A DNA stretch of 64,000 nucleotides from Gigaspora margarita (taxonomy: Eukaryota > Glomeromycota > Glomeromycetes > Diversisporales > Gigasporaceae), in contig WTPW01000930.1 in NCBI GenBank assembly GCA_009809945.1, positions 161,676 to 225,675 on the forward strand, given 5' to 3'. Below are positions 1-11,344 of the stretch, piece by piece. The first letter of the stretch is position 1, and each line of letters starts with the position of its first letter. The notes under the pieces were generated by a model. That model was given only the letters and a program-made list of their open reading frames with translations, was not told the origin of the DNA and ran no database searches. Position numbers and translations under genes: made by a program.

Positions 1-44
1 TAAGATTTTATAAAATTTTATTAATAAAATTTTATAAAATCTTA
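1..44. repeat. Perfect 44-bp AT palindrome at window edge
   Basis: The first 44 bases equal their own reverse complement, centred on TTAA. It is made only of TAAGATTTTATAAAATTTTA-type sequence. It may be the edge of a foldback element that starts outside the window. No coding potential is seen. Confidence 0.7.
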
Positions 45-126
45 TAATTCATAAAATTTTACTAATTAATTCTAAAAAACATGCACTAAGTAAACTTGTT
101 CAGCACCAAAAAATACATGTGAACAC

Positions 127-263
127 GGACCGGTTCGCGAACTTCGAACCGAACCCGGACCGAACTCGGACTTGACCAAAAAGTCTGAATATAAAAGTCC
201 GAGTCCAGTTCGAAAATCGAACCAGACTCGGACTTGACTAAAGTCCGGTTCGAGTCCGGTTCG
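127..263. repeat. Word-repeat tract, GTCCGAGTCCGGTTCG in both orientations
   Basis: The words CCGGTTCG, GTCCGAG and TTCGAACC recur many times in direct and inverted orientation within 140 bp, and the GC content is far above the surroundings. The architecture matches the hAT-like word-repeat elements described elsewhere in this window, but I could not find a convincing 8-bp target duplication, so the ends are uncertain. Confidence 0.5.
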
Positions 264-272
264 TAGGAGCAC

Positions 273-603
273 TAGTTGGAATGCCCCAAAAAAATTGGTA
301 TGCTATTGGTATACCACATGTTATATGCATTTTTTGTACTATATCAGTTATTCCTATTTCTTTATATTAGAGTATCTGGCATACCAAAAAAATTTGGCAT
401 GCTACAAGACATACCTTTTGTTAAAATTTGTACTATATCATGCTGGTATGCCACAATATTTTTATTAGTTATAATATTGTACATATAATATCTATATTAT
501 AAATATAATTTCCTATACTATACCAAGTGGCATGCAAAATTGTTTTTGGTATGCCAGTTGCATGCGCCATTGGCAGGCCCTTGCCACTTTGCCAGACACC
601 CTA
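273..603. mobile_element. Word-repeat element with TGGCATACC word, hAT-like ends possible
   Basis: GGTATGCCA and TGGCATACC, with close variants, recur about ten times in both orientations between a left end TAGTTGGAATGCC and a right end CAGACACCCTA. The right end has the CCCTA terminus seen on better-supported copies. No clean 8-bp duplication flanks it. It abuts the CCGGTTCG tract, so one may have inserted into the other. Confidence 0.4.
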
Positions 604-716
604 GCTTTGAAATGCCTAATAACTTATGTGGTTAAAACTTATAAGACAGCTTGAAGTCTAAAGAACTTTATCAAGAGATATCTTTAAATATATAATTAGT
701 GACACATAAATTAAAT

Positions 717-901
717 TTATCTGACATGTCTTATGTGAACACTGAACGATTTTTGTGTAAGTTATTCGGCCACCTCCTAATAAAATACACAAATTTCATC
801 ACCTCTTAAGAGGTGAATGAAAATTTGTGTATTTGTATTAGAAGGAGGCCGAATAAGTTACACAAAAATCGTTCAGTGTTCACATAAGACATGTCGGATA
901 A
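717..901. mobile_element. Foldback element of about 185 bp
   Basis: Two arms of about 85 bp are near-perfect reverse complements, starting TTATCYGACATGTC and meeting around base 815 at AAGAGGTGA/TCACCTCTT. Only a few mismatches separate the arms. It has no ORF and would form a long hairpin. A second small TIR element follows six bases later. Confidence 0.75.
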
Positions 902-906
902 GCGTA

Positions 907-1038
907 TTATTGGTCAAATTGTGGATGATAATTGTTGATTTCTTCACAGCAGATACCGCATTATGACGTGTCTTCGGCCACGTCATAAAAATAGTATCCT
1001 AGTGAATAATCAGTTATCATCCACAATATGACCAATAA
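907..1038. mobile_element. MITE of about 132 bp
   Basis: Terminal inverted repeats of about 28 bp (TTATTGGTCAAATTGTGGAT at the left, its near-complement ending ATGACCAATAA at the right) enclose a short GACGTGTC/GGCCACGTC hairpin. It is non-coding. Confidence 0.7.
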
Positions 1039-1160
1039 CAAGTACATACTCAATTCAGGAACAACTTCTACCTGTTATCTAATTATATCTCCATCATCCA
1101 ATTCTTTGATACCAATCCCTCCTATAACAATCATAATCCCATCACACACACATGTCTAAT

Positions 1161-1292
1161 TCAAGACTTTACCCGAATGTTCACATACAAGGCTTGTATA
1201 AAGTTCAATATCGCATTAGCAGATTCCTGAAAATACTTGAATGCCACCTGGTGCCATGAGTACTTCAGAAGATCTAGTGCCTTTCGAGAAAT
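1161..1292 (-). pseudogene. Possible Sel1-repeat remnant
   Basis: One minus-strand frame stays open for about 43 codons and contains AFKYFQESANA followed by a leucine-rich helix-like stretch. This resembles one Sel1 unit of the A..YF.KSA type seen in the two intact genes nearby. There is no start codon and no neighbouring repeat. The resemblance is by eye and could be chance. Confidence 0.2.
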
Positions 1293-1299
1293 GCATAGT

Positions 1300-3400
1300 C
1301 ATGACTTTTTAGTTGAGCGCGTTAGTGTAAAATGGGGATTGAGGAACCGGCGGTCGATCTAATTCGTATTCGGGAAAGTATCTATATAATATAGGAAATA
1401 AAAGTATATGTATAACAATAACAAAAAGTAATATAGAAGAATGTTCGTATGATTCGACCAGAATTAATGAAAAAGTGTACGGTTTAAGAGTTCAAGGTGA
1501 TCACCGTAGATGATCACATGGGTTTTGATCTTAAAATAAAGTTTTTAAGAAATAGGAGTAAAAAAAAAATTATTAAGTTCCGGGTGTAACACCGGGTTAA
1601 AAAACTTCAATAGTAAGTAAATGCTTTGTATTCAAGTATTAGTAATCGAGGCACAACTGACCCTCTTAAGATAATTTCGCTAAGTGAAATTTATTCCCGA
1701 CACTTTTTGACCCACAATTAATGCGCTGGAGAATACCCCAAGATGTGTTATTCACTTCTCTTTTAATTTATTTTATTAACATCAGTTTAATAAATAACCA
1801 TTTGTCAATCGAAGTATTTTGATAAACTTTCAATTCTTATTTATTTATATTTATTTGTGTTATGAGCTATTCGTTTCTCACTAAATTAATTTGTTATTAT
1901 TATTAATCAAAGTTTTGAGGTGAACTATTTATCTCTTATTTTTTATGAACATTAGTATAATTGTGATTATAACTATTATAATATTTATCAATTGAAGTAA
2001 TGTTCTCCTAATAATTTTGCTGTAAATTTATAGTGTCAACTCTATTAAAAAAAAAAAAAAATTGGTATAGCTTTTTGAGAAAATCACAAACTATTATTGT
2101 CCTATTAGTTTTTAATATCGACTTGAAGGTACAACTTCAAGTATCAGAAGTTAAAGAATCAACCAGGATGTCTGTGACATATTAGTTAGTTTGCCTGTGT
2201 TAACCTAATTTAGACGATGAATTTCAAAATTTATAAATTTGGCCAGAAATTAATTTTTTAGGTCTAAAAAAGAAAATTGGCCTGCTTCATGGTAAAATTG
2301 GTCCGGAGAGATCTATGACTTAATGGGTGTCTGTGGATACATTAGTAGAATTTTAAGTAGTTTTGTTCTGACAACATTATAAGTTATGTCACAGCAAGTT
2401 TGAGAGTCACTCTGCATAATTTGAAGCTAAAACTGCCAAAAATTTGTCTAATTATTAACGCACGCAAAGGTCTAATTTCAGTAGATAATTTTAACCTTCA
2501 AAAAGCATGACATCTAAATGTACTGCATTTATGTCCCAGAACAAATAAATTCAAATTTACATATGATTATTCAATTTTTTTTTTTTTTCAGAAGATAAAT
2601 CTGACACAGTGAAGCTTAAATATTCATATAAATTTGCAACTTTTGAATATAGCAACCGTGAAGTATCTAAATTAATTTATTTGCTTCTCCTTTAATTTTG
2701 TAAGTATAGTTACTATTTCATCAAAAATTTATTTTGACTTCACCAAATTACAAAAGACCAAAACTATATAATTATAATTAAGGTATTTCTAAAATTATTA
2801 CAAAATACGAAAGTAAGAGATATGGGACAAAATTATTGGTTAAAGCACAAGATTTAATATTGTATAGAATTGCTTTATCAAAATTTAATGTTCAAGACTT
2901 CACAACAGATTTATATATTATGTGCTCAACGGCATGGATTCTTGCTAGTAATATAGGCAAAATAATTTTTAATAAGATTAACTTTGAGCTTTAAATAAAA
3001 GATATAAAAACAATAATTGCAATTTTATTTGTTGTTAAAATTTGAATGATTTAAAATATTTAAGTTTCAAAATTTCATGGAACCGAGAATTTAGATTAAA
3101 ATGTTGCTCTAATTTTTGTATAAGTTCAAGTTAGGTTGGCTCAGTAAAATTTTACCTTGCAATGTACTACTGCACTAACAAATAAATTTTGTTATAGCAA
3201 TATGTTGTTTTCAGCGGATTAATTATGACAATAAATTTCCGTGCATATACTCATTTGCGACAAAACATTTCAATCCAAAGATATCAGATAATTAAACAGG
3301 CAAATCACATAAAATCAAGTTATTTGTTAGCTTTTTTCACGTTGCTTAGTTAGTGCTAAAAACCCATAAATATACAATAAAGAGTTAAATAAATTCAAGA
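1300..3400. other. AT-rich intergenic sequence downstream of the Sel1 gene
   Basis: I see no ORF of interest, no RNA gene and no clear element ends here. There are poly-A and poly-T runs (1561-1570, 2047-2060, 2575-2589). The 3' flank of the minus-strand Sel1 gene lies at its right edge. Confidence 0.5.
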
Positions 3401-6058
3401 CTAGTTGATTGACATATTAATCTCATAAGTCACCTGTTTTTTCAATTCCATTTCATTAACAATTTCGGCAGCTTTTTTAAAATATATAAATGCCTTATAC
3501 TCATCTATTTCAACACCAATTCCATAAAGATAACAATATCCAACGTTATTTGTTCCACTGGCATTTTCCAAATTAGCAGATTTTTGGTAATAATGAAATG
3601 CTTTATTTTCATCCTTTTTAACACCAATTCCATTTTCATAACAATAACCAACCTCAGACATTCCTCCAGCATTTCCCATCTCTGCAGACTTTTGATAGTA
3701 AAAAAATGCCTTATTTCCATCTGTTTCAACTCCAATTCCATTTCGATAACAATAACCAAGATTACATGTTCCAGTAGAGTGTCCCAAGTCAGCTGATTTT
3801 TGAAAATAAGTAAATGCTTTATTTTCGTCCTTTTCAACACCAAAACCATTTTGATAACAATATCCGACTTCATTCATTCCACTAGAATCTCCCATATCTG
3901 CAGACTTTTGGTAAAGGGTAAATGCCTTATGCTCATCTTTTTCAACTCCGATACCATTTTGATAATAATAGCCAAGATTATGAGTTCCTCTAGAATTTCC
4001 CATATCTGCAGATTTTTTATATTGAATAAACGCTTTATGTTTATCTTTTCCAACCCCAGTTCCCTCTTGATAACAATAAGCAAGATAACACATTCCAGTA
4101 GCATGTCCCATATCTGCTGACTTTTGATAATGAAGGAATGCCTTGTGTTTATCTTTCTTAACCCCAATCCCATTATCATAGCAATATCCAAGATTACATA
4201 TGCCAGTAGCATGTCCCATGTCAGCTGATTTTTGAAAATAGACAAATGCTAGATGTTCATCCTTTTCAACTCCAATTCCGTTTTGATAACAATAGCCTAC
4301 TTCATTCATTCCACTAGAATTTCTCAAATTTGCGGACTTTTGATAATAAATGAATGCAATGTGTTCGTCTTTTTCAACTCCAATTCCATTTTTATAACAA
4401 ACACCAACTTCATACATTCCACTGGCATTTCCCAAATCGGCAGATTTTTTATAATTAATAAATGCATTATGTTCATCTTTCTCAACACCAACACCATTAC
4501 TATAACAATAACCAACATTATACGTTCCACTAGTATTTCCCAAATTTGAAGATTTTTGAAAATAACTAAATGCTTGATGATCATCCCTTTCAACCCCAAC
4601 ACCATTTTGATAACAATATCCAACTTCATTCATTCCACTAGCATATCCCATCTCTGCAGATTTTTTATAATAAATAAATGCCTTATGTTCATCCTTTTCT
4701 CTTCCGATTCCATTCTTGTAACAGTAACCAAGATTATAAGTTCCACTAGCGCTCCTCATTTCGGCAGATTTTTGATAAAAGGAGAATGCTTTGTGTTGGT
4801 CCTTTTCAACACCGATACCATTTTGATAACAATAACCAACTGAGGATATTCCGTTAGCATCTCCCATCTCAGCAGATTTTTGGTAAAACATAAACGCTAT
4901 ATGTTCATCCTTTTTAACTCCAATGCCATTTTGATGACAATAGCCAACCCAAGACATTCCATTAGAATCACCCATATCTGCAGACATTTGATAGTGAATA
5001 AATGCTTTAAGTTCATCTTTTTCAACACCAATTCCATTCCGATAGCAATATCCGACCAAAGAAGTGCCTCCTGAATCGCCCATTTCTGAAGATTTTTGGT
5101 AGTATGTAAATGCTTTTTTTTCATCTTTTTCAACACCAATTCCATTTTGATAACAATAGCCAACATCATACATCCCATCCGTGTGCCCAATATCTGCAGA
5201 TTTTTTATAATGAATAAATGCTTTCTTCTCATCCTTTTCAACACCAATTCCATTTTTATAACAATAGGCAAGTGAAATCATTCCATTGGAATTTCCCAAA
5301 TCGGCAGATTTTTGATAGTAATCGAATGCTTTACGCTCATCCTTTTCAATAAAGATTCCATTTTGATTACAATAACCAAGATTATATATTCCGAGAGCAT
5401 GTCCAATTTCAGCAGATTTTTGATAACAAAGATATGCTTTATATTCATCTTTTTCGACACCCAATCCATATTGATAACAATCACCAAGCCTATTTATTCC
5501 GTAGGCATTTTCCATTTCAGCAGATTTTTGATAGCAAGTAAATGCTTTTTGTTTGTCCATTTCAACCCCAATTCCAACATCATAACAACCTCCAACATTA
5601 CAAGTTCCAGTTGAACTTCCCATCTCAGAAGATTTTTGATAATAATTGAATGCTTTATTTTTGTCTTTTTTAACCCATCTTCCAAGCTGATAACAATAAC
5701 CAAGAATGTTTTGAATAATATGATTTGTTTGATTATTTTGATTATTCAAACACCAATTAATTATATCTTCTGGTCTAAGCTGTTTACTTGTCAAATGTTT
5801 TTCTATTATATTAAGAATTGTTGTGGCGTAGTTTCCTTTTTTTTCTTCTTCTTTATGCAGATCACATAATTCTTCAACCGTTTTATTCAAAATACCTTGC
5901 GGAGCGTTATCATTACATATAAATTGTAAGTATGTTTGTTGAAAAAATATTAATGAATCAATTCTTTGATCTTGAACAATATTGTTATTTAATAACTCAC
6001 CATCTTTTACAGAACATTCTTTAGATGAGTCATTAGGAAATCCTTCCTTGTTTGACAT
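3401..6058 (-). CDS. Sel1-like repeat protein, 885 aa, 21 repeats
   Basis: Sel1-like repeats are 36-residue helix-turn-helix units that stack into a solenoid and serve as protein-binding scaffolds; the partner here is unknown. The start is placed at the Met of MSNKEG rather than 26 codons upstream, because the paralogue at 15000 begins MSDKEN at the same place and the upstream residues are translated leader sequence. Residues 1-117 form a polar head with a helical stretch (ELCDLHKEEEKKGNY, PEDIINWCLNNQNN). Residues 118-837 hold 20 full repeats and 838-885 a degenerate last one. The consensus is VGYCYQNGIGVEKDE-KAF-YYQKSA-MGNASGMN. The frame is intact, without introns. No signal peptide, membrane segment or kinase domain is seen. 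In Glomeromycotina this head often links a kinase domain to the repeats; here it stands alone. The repeat class is very secure; the biological role is not known. Confidence 0.93.
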   Translation of the reverse strand: MSNKEGFPNDSSKECSVKDGELLNNNIVQDQRIDSLIFFQQTYLQFICNDNAPQGILNKTVEELCDLHKEEEKKGNYATTILNIIEKHLTSKQLRPEDIINWCLNNQNNQTNHIIQNILGYCYQLGRWVKKDKNKAFNYYQKSSEMGSSTGTCNVGGCYDVGIGVEMDKQKAFTCYQKSAEMENAYGINRLGDCYQYGLGVEKDEYKAYLCYQKSAEIGHALGIYNLGYCNQNGIFIEKDERKAFDYYQKSADLGNSNGMISLAYCYKNGIGVEKDEKKAFIHYKKSADIGHTDGMYDVGYCYQNGIGVEKDEKKAFTYYQKSSEMGDSGGTSLVGYCYRNGIGVEKDELKAFIHYQMSADMGDSNGMSWVGYCHQNGIGVKKDEHIAFMFYQKSAEMGDANGISSVGYCYQNGIGVEKDQHKAFSFYQKSAEMRSASGTYNLGYCYKNGIGREKDEHKAFIYYKKSAEMGYASGMNEVGYCYQNGVGVERDDHQAFSYFQKSSNLGNTSGTYNVGYCYSNGVGVEKDEHNAFINYKKSADLGNASGMYEVGVCYKNGIGVEKDEHIAFIYYQKSANLRNSSGMNEVGYCYQNGIGVEKDEHLAFVYFQKSADMGHATGICNLGYCYDNGIGVKKDKHKAFLHYQKSADMGHATGMCYLAYCYQEGTGVGKDKHKAFIQYKKSADMGNSRGTHNLGYYYQNGIGVEKDEHKAFTLYQKSADMGDSSGMNEVGYCYQNGFGVEKDENKAFTYFQKSADLGHSTGTCNLGYCYRNGIGVETDGNKAFFYYQKSAEMGNAGGMSEVGYCYENGIGVKKDENKAFHYYQKSANLENASGTNNVGYCYLYGIGVEIDEYKAFIYFKKAAEIVNEMELKKQVTYEINMSIN

Positions 6059-6645
6059 GTTGATGCAAAAAAAAAAATTGTTTGCTAATAGAATTTGAGT
6101 GAAAACGATCATGCTTAAGTTATTAGTGATAAACATGCGCCATTACTATGCATTGTAACGTAACTCATGCAATGTATTGGTGTCAGAACTTGCAAATATT
6201 CAAATCTATATATGGCAACATAAAGCACAGTAATTAATTGAATTATAACTGATAATAACAAGTACGTGCGTACATATTTACGTAAAGTATGTGCATACCA
6301 TAAATAATTGCGACAGGTGTCTTGAATACCATAAAAGTTGTAAAAATACAAAATTCTAAGTTGTAAACCGCAGAATAAAGACGAAACTCCCATATAACTG
6401 ATGATTGTGTTGACTTGTAAGCTATCTCGGTGTTAGCCTATGGTTCGATTTTCTATACTTCAGTTGTATACATTAAATATAAATAGCAAACTAATTATTT
6501 CTGTTGACTTTAAATTGGTGTTTCAGGCTAAACTATTTTCGAATCCGAAACGCTTTGTCGGAATTACTGCCTCGTCCCTATAAGTCTGAGATCATCCGAA
6601 ACTACGTTGTTGCTCATTTTCCGATAGTCATTTCGCCGACAGGCT

Positions 6646-6740
6646 ATTTACCTGGCATCACATAGAGTTATGATTAGCATTTTATTAGTTGCAGTTATAT
6701 ATTATTAGTAAATTATCACTTTGTATGATGTCAGGTAAAT
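6646..6740. repeat. Small inverted repeat, ATTTACCTGRCATCA arms
   Basis: ATTTACCTGGCATCACA at the left is mirrored by TGATGTCAGGTAAAT at the right, with an AT-rich loop. It is MITE-sized and non-coding. It lies upstream of the minus-strand Sel1 gene, in a 500-bp stretch (6450-6850) with somewhat higher GC but no convincing reading frame. Confidence 0.5.
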
Positions 6741-7159
6741 GGAATAACCATCGGGAAATTAACTGTAACCGTTTCGCCAACTTGGGTTTCTCCGCTTCAA
6801 CTGTGAGTCCCAAAGCATTATTTGAGATATACAATTTAAAGATACTCGATATTTAATTTGATCAAATGCAAATAATTTTAGTTTTCTTTAAACTGTATGT
6901 CTTAATATGGGCATTATTTTACGCAATCAGGTATATAATTTTTTATTTAGGTTTCTGTATATTGTTATTATTAACAGGAAAGCTTTAGAAAAAGTGGACT
7001 CAGTTTAGCTTCAAAAAGATAATGATTATGGTGTTGACAAAAATTAATATTTGGTTGAAGTATGATGATAGCTTATTACGTAAAAGGTTCAGGTGACTTT
7101 TCACGGGTTATGATGTAATTAAATCGTTAATTCAACTAGGGCTTAAAATGTGCTAATTA

Positions 7160-7864
7160 TATAAAAACATATAAATTTACTATGGTGCAAGACATCTAGA
7201 CAAGACAATAATTTTCAAAATGTTAAAATTTTTTACACAGATATTTTTAAAATCTGACTGGTAACATTATTCTTCATGATGAGCTCTACAAAGATACCGG
7301 TCAAATTTTTAATATAATGTCTCCGTAAAAAGTTTTAGCATTTTAAATTTCGGTTAAATTTTATTTTATATATAAATCTTATCAATTTTCAAAGTGCTAA
7401 AACTTTTATACAAGAGGTTTTTCAAAAAAAACTGACCGGTAATTTTATAAGGATTATATAGCTATAAAAAATCACCGGACAGTTTTTGAAAAACCTCTTG
7501 TATAAAAAGGTTTAGCGCTGAAAAATTGATCCAAGTAACATGATTGTCGAGTGTAGATGTCATGCACCATATAAATTTAAGCTGAAGAACCTTCTTAATT
7601 TAACTAATAAATTTTACAACTATATAGAGCAAAAGAAGAAGAAGAAATTGAGCTTAAAAATCAAGTTAAAATTTTGCAAAATTTACAATTTTTGAATATG
7701 TGACTTTTTATCAAAAACAAATATATATTTATCAATTTTTTTAAAAAAAAAACTTGATTTTTAAGCTCAATTTTGTTCTAGATAGTTGTAAAATTTAATT
7801 TTAAAGTTAATTAGTTAAGAAGGATCCTCAGTTTAAAGTTTATAGTAAATTCATATGTTTTTAT
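7160..7864. mobile_element. Composite foldback element carrying two nested hairpins
   Basis: The outer arms TATAAAAACATATAAATTTA and TAGTAAATTCATATGTTTTTA are inverted. A second set of arms (about 7575-7660 and 7755-7845, TTAAGCTGAAGAACCTTCTTA type) makes the right half one long hairpin. The left half is occupied by two related hairpins at 7213-7346 and 7381-7530 that share AAAGTGCTAAAACTTTTA arms and a CTGACCGGTAA motif. No ORF is present. Confidence 0.6.
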
Positions 7865-8269
7865 TATAATTTTATTATAGAGCACAGTTAAGAGACATGT
7901 CCTGTTACTGTTACGTACAGTTAATAGTTTACGCAATTAATTTAATATCGTGATTTTTTGTATTTGATTGGTTGACGGGACCGCAAATTTCCTTTTATTT
8001 TTTATGAATTTCGAGCGAATTTGTATTACATACAATACTATATTGCAGCATTGTTTCCTTAAGTATTGTAATGCTGTATTACCGCAAGCTGTGAAACATT
8101 GCTAAAATATCGCGGTGAAAGATTAGGAAGTTATGAGAAGAGCGCATTGATAGATTGAGAAACATAATGAAAGGTAGAGAAAAGATATTATATCAAACAA
8201 GCTCTATGAAATATGCCTGAGCTAAGGCAATCTGACCTGATATTCTTTTTTAAGAGACCTAATTAGTGT

Positions 8270-9084
8270 TAGGCTTCCATGTTACGTATTATTATTAGGT
8301 TTAGCATTAACATCATGACAATTATGATATTTATCGATTGTGTTTCGGTATCCAACAGTCATCCGGGTAACCGTGTACCCGACCACCCGGCACGAAATTT
8401 TTATCAACCGGGTCAGACTTTTAGCAAATCGGTTGATCCGAAACCTTTTACTAATCGGGTGACCCGAAATTCAAATGATTGGATTGTCATGTGCCATTAC
8501 GCAGCATATGACACTCAATTATCTACCCTAGCAAAGTAAATTTGAACTTAAGCAATACAGCTATTCCATAATTTTTGAAGCACTGAAAAAATTGCCGATA
8601 GCCGAATTGATAAGTTACCGAGTCGAAATCAATAAGTTACCAGCTTCGGCCGAACACAGAAACTTATCAATTCGCTTATCGGTAATTTTTCAGTGTTTCA
8701 GAAATTATGAAAACAGCTGTAAACCCGAATCCCACACACTGATATCGTCATTGTTTCTGCGGGGTTGCACTAACGACTTTGTCTGGCTCTAGAAAAGCTC
8801 TCGATTTTTTTGAAAAAAGTAGACTAAATTATAACTTATTTCACAGCTTATTAAAAGCACATATTGAACTAATTTCTTTTATGGATGACTGATTACCCGG
8901 TTTTAGTTTTGGGTACCCGGTTGATGAGAGTAACCCGATAGGTCACAGTCAAAGGTTTTTTAATCGGGTATCCGGGTTACCCGATTATATCCGGGTGACC
9001 CTTTTGGTTTCGGTTTTCCGGTTGGAGAAGGTGTTTGACCCGACGGGTCATGGGTAGCGATTTTCAAGTCGGTTTGGAACCCTA
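8270..9084. mobile_element. hAT-like word-repeat element, ACCCGG word
   Basis: The ends are TAGGCTTCC at the left and GGAACCCTA at the right. The flanks ATTAGTGT and ATTGTGTT match if one base was lost, consistent with an old 8-bp duplication. Both arms (8350-8475, 8895-9080) are dense in CCGGGT and ACCCG words in both orientations. The middle carries a nested foldback (8557-8720). Reading frames inside are by-products of the word repeats. Confidence 0.65.
8557..8720. mobile_element. Nested foldback MITE of 164 bp
   Basis: Arms of about 60 bp start ACAGCTATTCCATAATTTTT and end in the complementary AAATTATGAAAACAGCTGT. They carry GAATTGATAAGTT/AACTTATCAATTC near the centre. It sits inside the ACCCGG word-repeat element and is therefore younger than it. 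Confidence 0.75.
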
Positions 9085-9218
9085 ATTGTGTTAACTGTTA
9101 ATGAAATATTTTATTTGTATACATTTGATTGGTTGTTACAATATTTGTTTTTTGTTATCGCTCCGGACTTACAACAATTTATGTTTCCTAACTATATAAT
9201 ACCTTAAATACTTCTTAG

Positions 9219-9400
9219 TACAGTTGTCCCTCTATATAGTCACCTCCTATACATTCACATCGTACGTAATCACATTAATATTTAGGCCAAAATATTATAA
9301 GAAAAAAAACCTCCGTATAAGCACAATTCCTTTATAAGTACATTTTTTAAAAAAATTTACAATGCGCCAACCTGTGTGATTATATGAGAGGACGACAATA
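9219..9400. mobile_element. Tc1/mariner-pogo type MITE, 182 bp
   Basis: It begins TACAGTTGTCCCTCTATATA and ends GAGAGGACGACAATA, an imperfect inverted repeat of about 25 bp with TA at both ends. A CAGTTG-CCTCTATA start next to a TA dinucleotide is typical of pogo/Tigger-related elements. It resembles the ends of the 1.18-kb elements at 35.1 and 47.0 kb. It has no coding capacity. Confidence 0.65.
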
Positions 9401-9861
9401 TATCCTAAATTTTTATTATTATGCAATAAAGCTAAGCTTTGGAAAAGTCCACATATTATTATTTAGTTTCTATGAATCATGAAGATAAATATACGATTTA
9501 TAATTTTGAAAATATCAAATAACGACCATGCTTATTTAATCCTATAAAAAAATAAAATAAAAATTATATTCAGATTTTGCTTAAATTATTCTTTTTAAAA
9601 ATGAGCATTTTTCATAACAAAAACCTATAATGCCTATATAAATTTTGATTATATTCAATTTTCTATTTGTAATTTTTTTTTATAAAATTATAATCTCAAT
9701 GATCTATAACATAATTATAAATAAGATGGTCTATATATACCTACTTTTACTTTATTAAAAAAATTAAAAATTATGTTCAGATTTTGTTCAGATTATCATT
9801 TAAAAATTTTTGAAACAAAAACCATATAGAACTTATATAAATCCCCGAATAGTTTTAAATT

Positions 9862-10666
9862 GGGGAAATTACATATAAGGGCCCGAAAAACGAAAAAAAA
9901 ATCACAAATAAGGGCCCAAAATGAAAATAATTACATATAAGGGCCTAAATGTTGTACAATTAAGTCCAAAATAATTTGGAGTTATAACAATAGTGATGCT
10001 TTGAATGTCATCACCATATTCACCATATATATGTACTACTTTGTACATTTTATACTACACTCTCTTTTCCCTTAATAAAACTTCCTTTTGACAAGTTACA
10101 GTTCGACTAGGTTAAGCGCGATATTTATCAGTATTGTAAATAATGTTTATTTGGTTCTAAACCAATATGTCTATCCTATACCAGGACTAGCTATAAAACA
10201 TGAATCGCATTTTATGAAGGTTACCACACGTTAATCGAAGTTATTTAGAACATCGAAATTCATTTGTATTTCGTAGAGAAGTTAAATTGACTTCTAGAAA
10301 TTGGCAAAAATAGTTATAATTTTTGCATGCAAGATGCTAACAGAATAAACAAAATACTGATTAAAACGTCACGTCACTCATATATCAATAGTTTTGAGAC
10401 ATTAGTAAAAAAATACAGTGAATTATACCGACATTTTATATTTTGAAAAAAATTGTCGGTATAGAAAGATTTTATTACTGTATGAATGTCGTTACAATCA
10501 GATGTCGATATAACCAGAGCGGCGTGTTAATTGGCAAAAAAAATTATATTTAACGTTAAAAACTTACAATCGACAAATTTGGACCCTGGATTGTAATATT
10601 TTTCAAATTTTGGGCCCCTCATATGTAATTATTTTCATTTTTCGGGTCCTTATATGTAATTTTCCC
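9862..10666. mobile_element. TIR element of about 805 bp with doubled end motif
   Basis: The ends GGGGAAATTACATATAAGG and CCTTATATGTAATTTTCCC are inverted. Within each end the motif ACATATAAGGGCCCGAAAA recurs a second time about 45-60 bp inward, so each end has two copies. The interior has no ORF and includes a small hairpin at 10427-10462 (TACCGACA/TGTCGGTA). Superfamily not assigned. Confidence 0.65.
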
Positions 10667-10740
10667 TTCAAATTTTCTGAATATTTTTGATTAGTGAAGG
10701 GCTGTTTATTACGTAATTTAAGAGGGGAGGGGATTAGCAA

Positions 10741-10812
10741 TAGTGATGAAATTTTTTCAATCGATTAGTTGATAGATTATTTATTCAGCTAACGATTTTA
10801 TAACTAATCGAT
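10741..10812. repeat. Word-repeat tract, AATCGATTAG word, one hAT-like end
   Basis: It starts TAGTGATGAAATTTTTTC, an end like that of the element at 28921, followed by AATCGATTAG-type words. It is probably truncated on the right, where it meets a foldback. A second tract with the same word is at 11785-12178. Confidence 0.45.
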
Positions 10813-11034
10813 TATTGCTGTTTGCAAAATTCTGTTAATTTGCAGTTCATCAAAAAAATAAAATAAAGAAATCAAACTTGCGGTTTCTAGATTATTTTCG
10901 ATTTCTTAAATTACTCCGATATTTGTGTATGAAATTGTCATATTGGAGTAGTTTTAAGAAATCGAAAATCATCTAGAAATCGTAAACGATTTCTTTTTTA
11001 GATGGATTTGACAGAATTTTGCAAACTGCAATAA
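10813..11034. mobile_element. Foldback element of about 220 bp
   Basis: The arms start TTATTGCTGTTTGCAAAATT and carry CGATTTCTTAAATTACTCC and its complement near the centre, so nearly the whole element pairs with itself. No ORF. Confidence 0.65.
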
Positions 11035-11344
11035 TAGCCCTATGCGTTGACGATAGTCACGCTAGGGTTATTATCGCGAGGATAACCTGATTTGTGGATT
11101 ATATGAAACCGTGGTTTATATGAAAAAGGTAATAGCATATGATCGTATGCAATGGAGATTATAGATATGCATGTGATAGAGATTATAGATACGTATGCAT
11201 GCGGCAGAGTTTATAAAGATACATGTGGGAGTAAATGGGGAATTCTTACTTCGCTTGTCTTGTCACTTGTTCTCTTCAATACCCGATTATAATCTGGCTC
11301 CCATCCCTCCCGCCGTCTCTCATTCATTGTACCTAGCGCCCTGC

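Noticed and set aside
3505-5703. Many open frames on both strands inside the long Sel1 gene
   Set aside because: They follow from the 108-bp periodicity of the repeats; only the Sel1 frame gives the conserved 36-residue pattern over the full length.
3401-6058. Regular 108-bp spaced similar sequences that could suggest a CRISPR or satellite array
   Set aside because: The repeats encode an intact frame with amino-acid-level conservation; there are no constant short repeats with unique spacers, and the context is eukaryotic.
8279-8792. Two plus-strand frames of 86 and 66 codons
   Set aside because: They lie in the ACCCGG word-repeat element and its nested foldback; the translations reflect the words.
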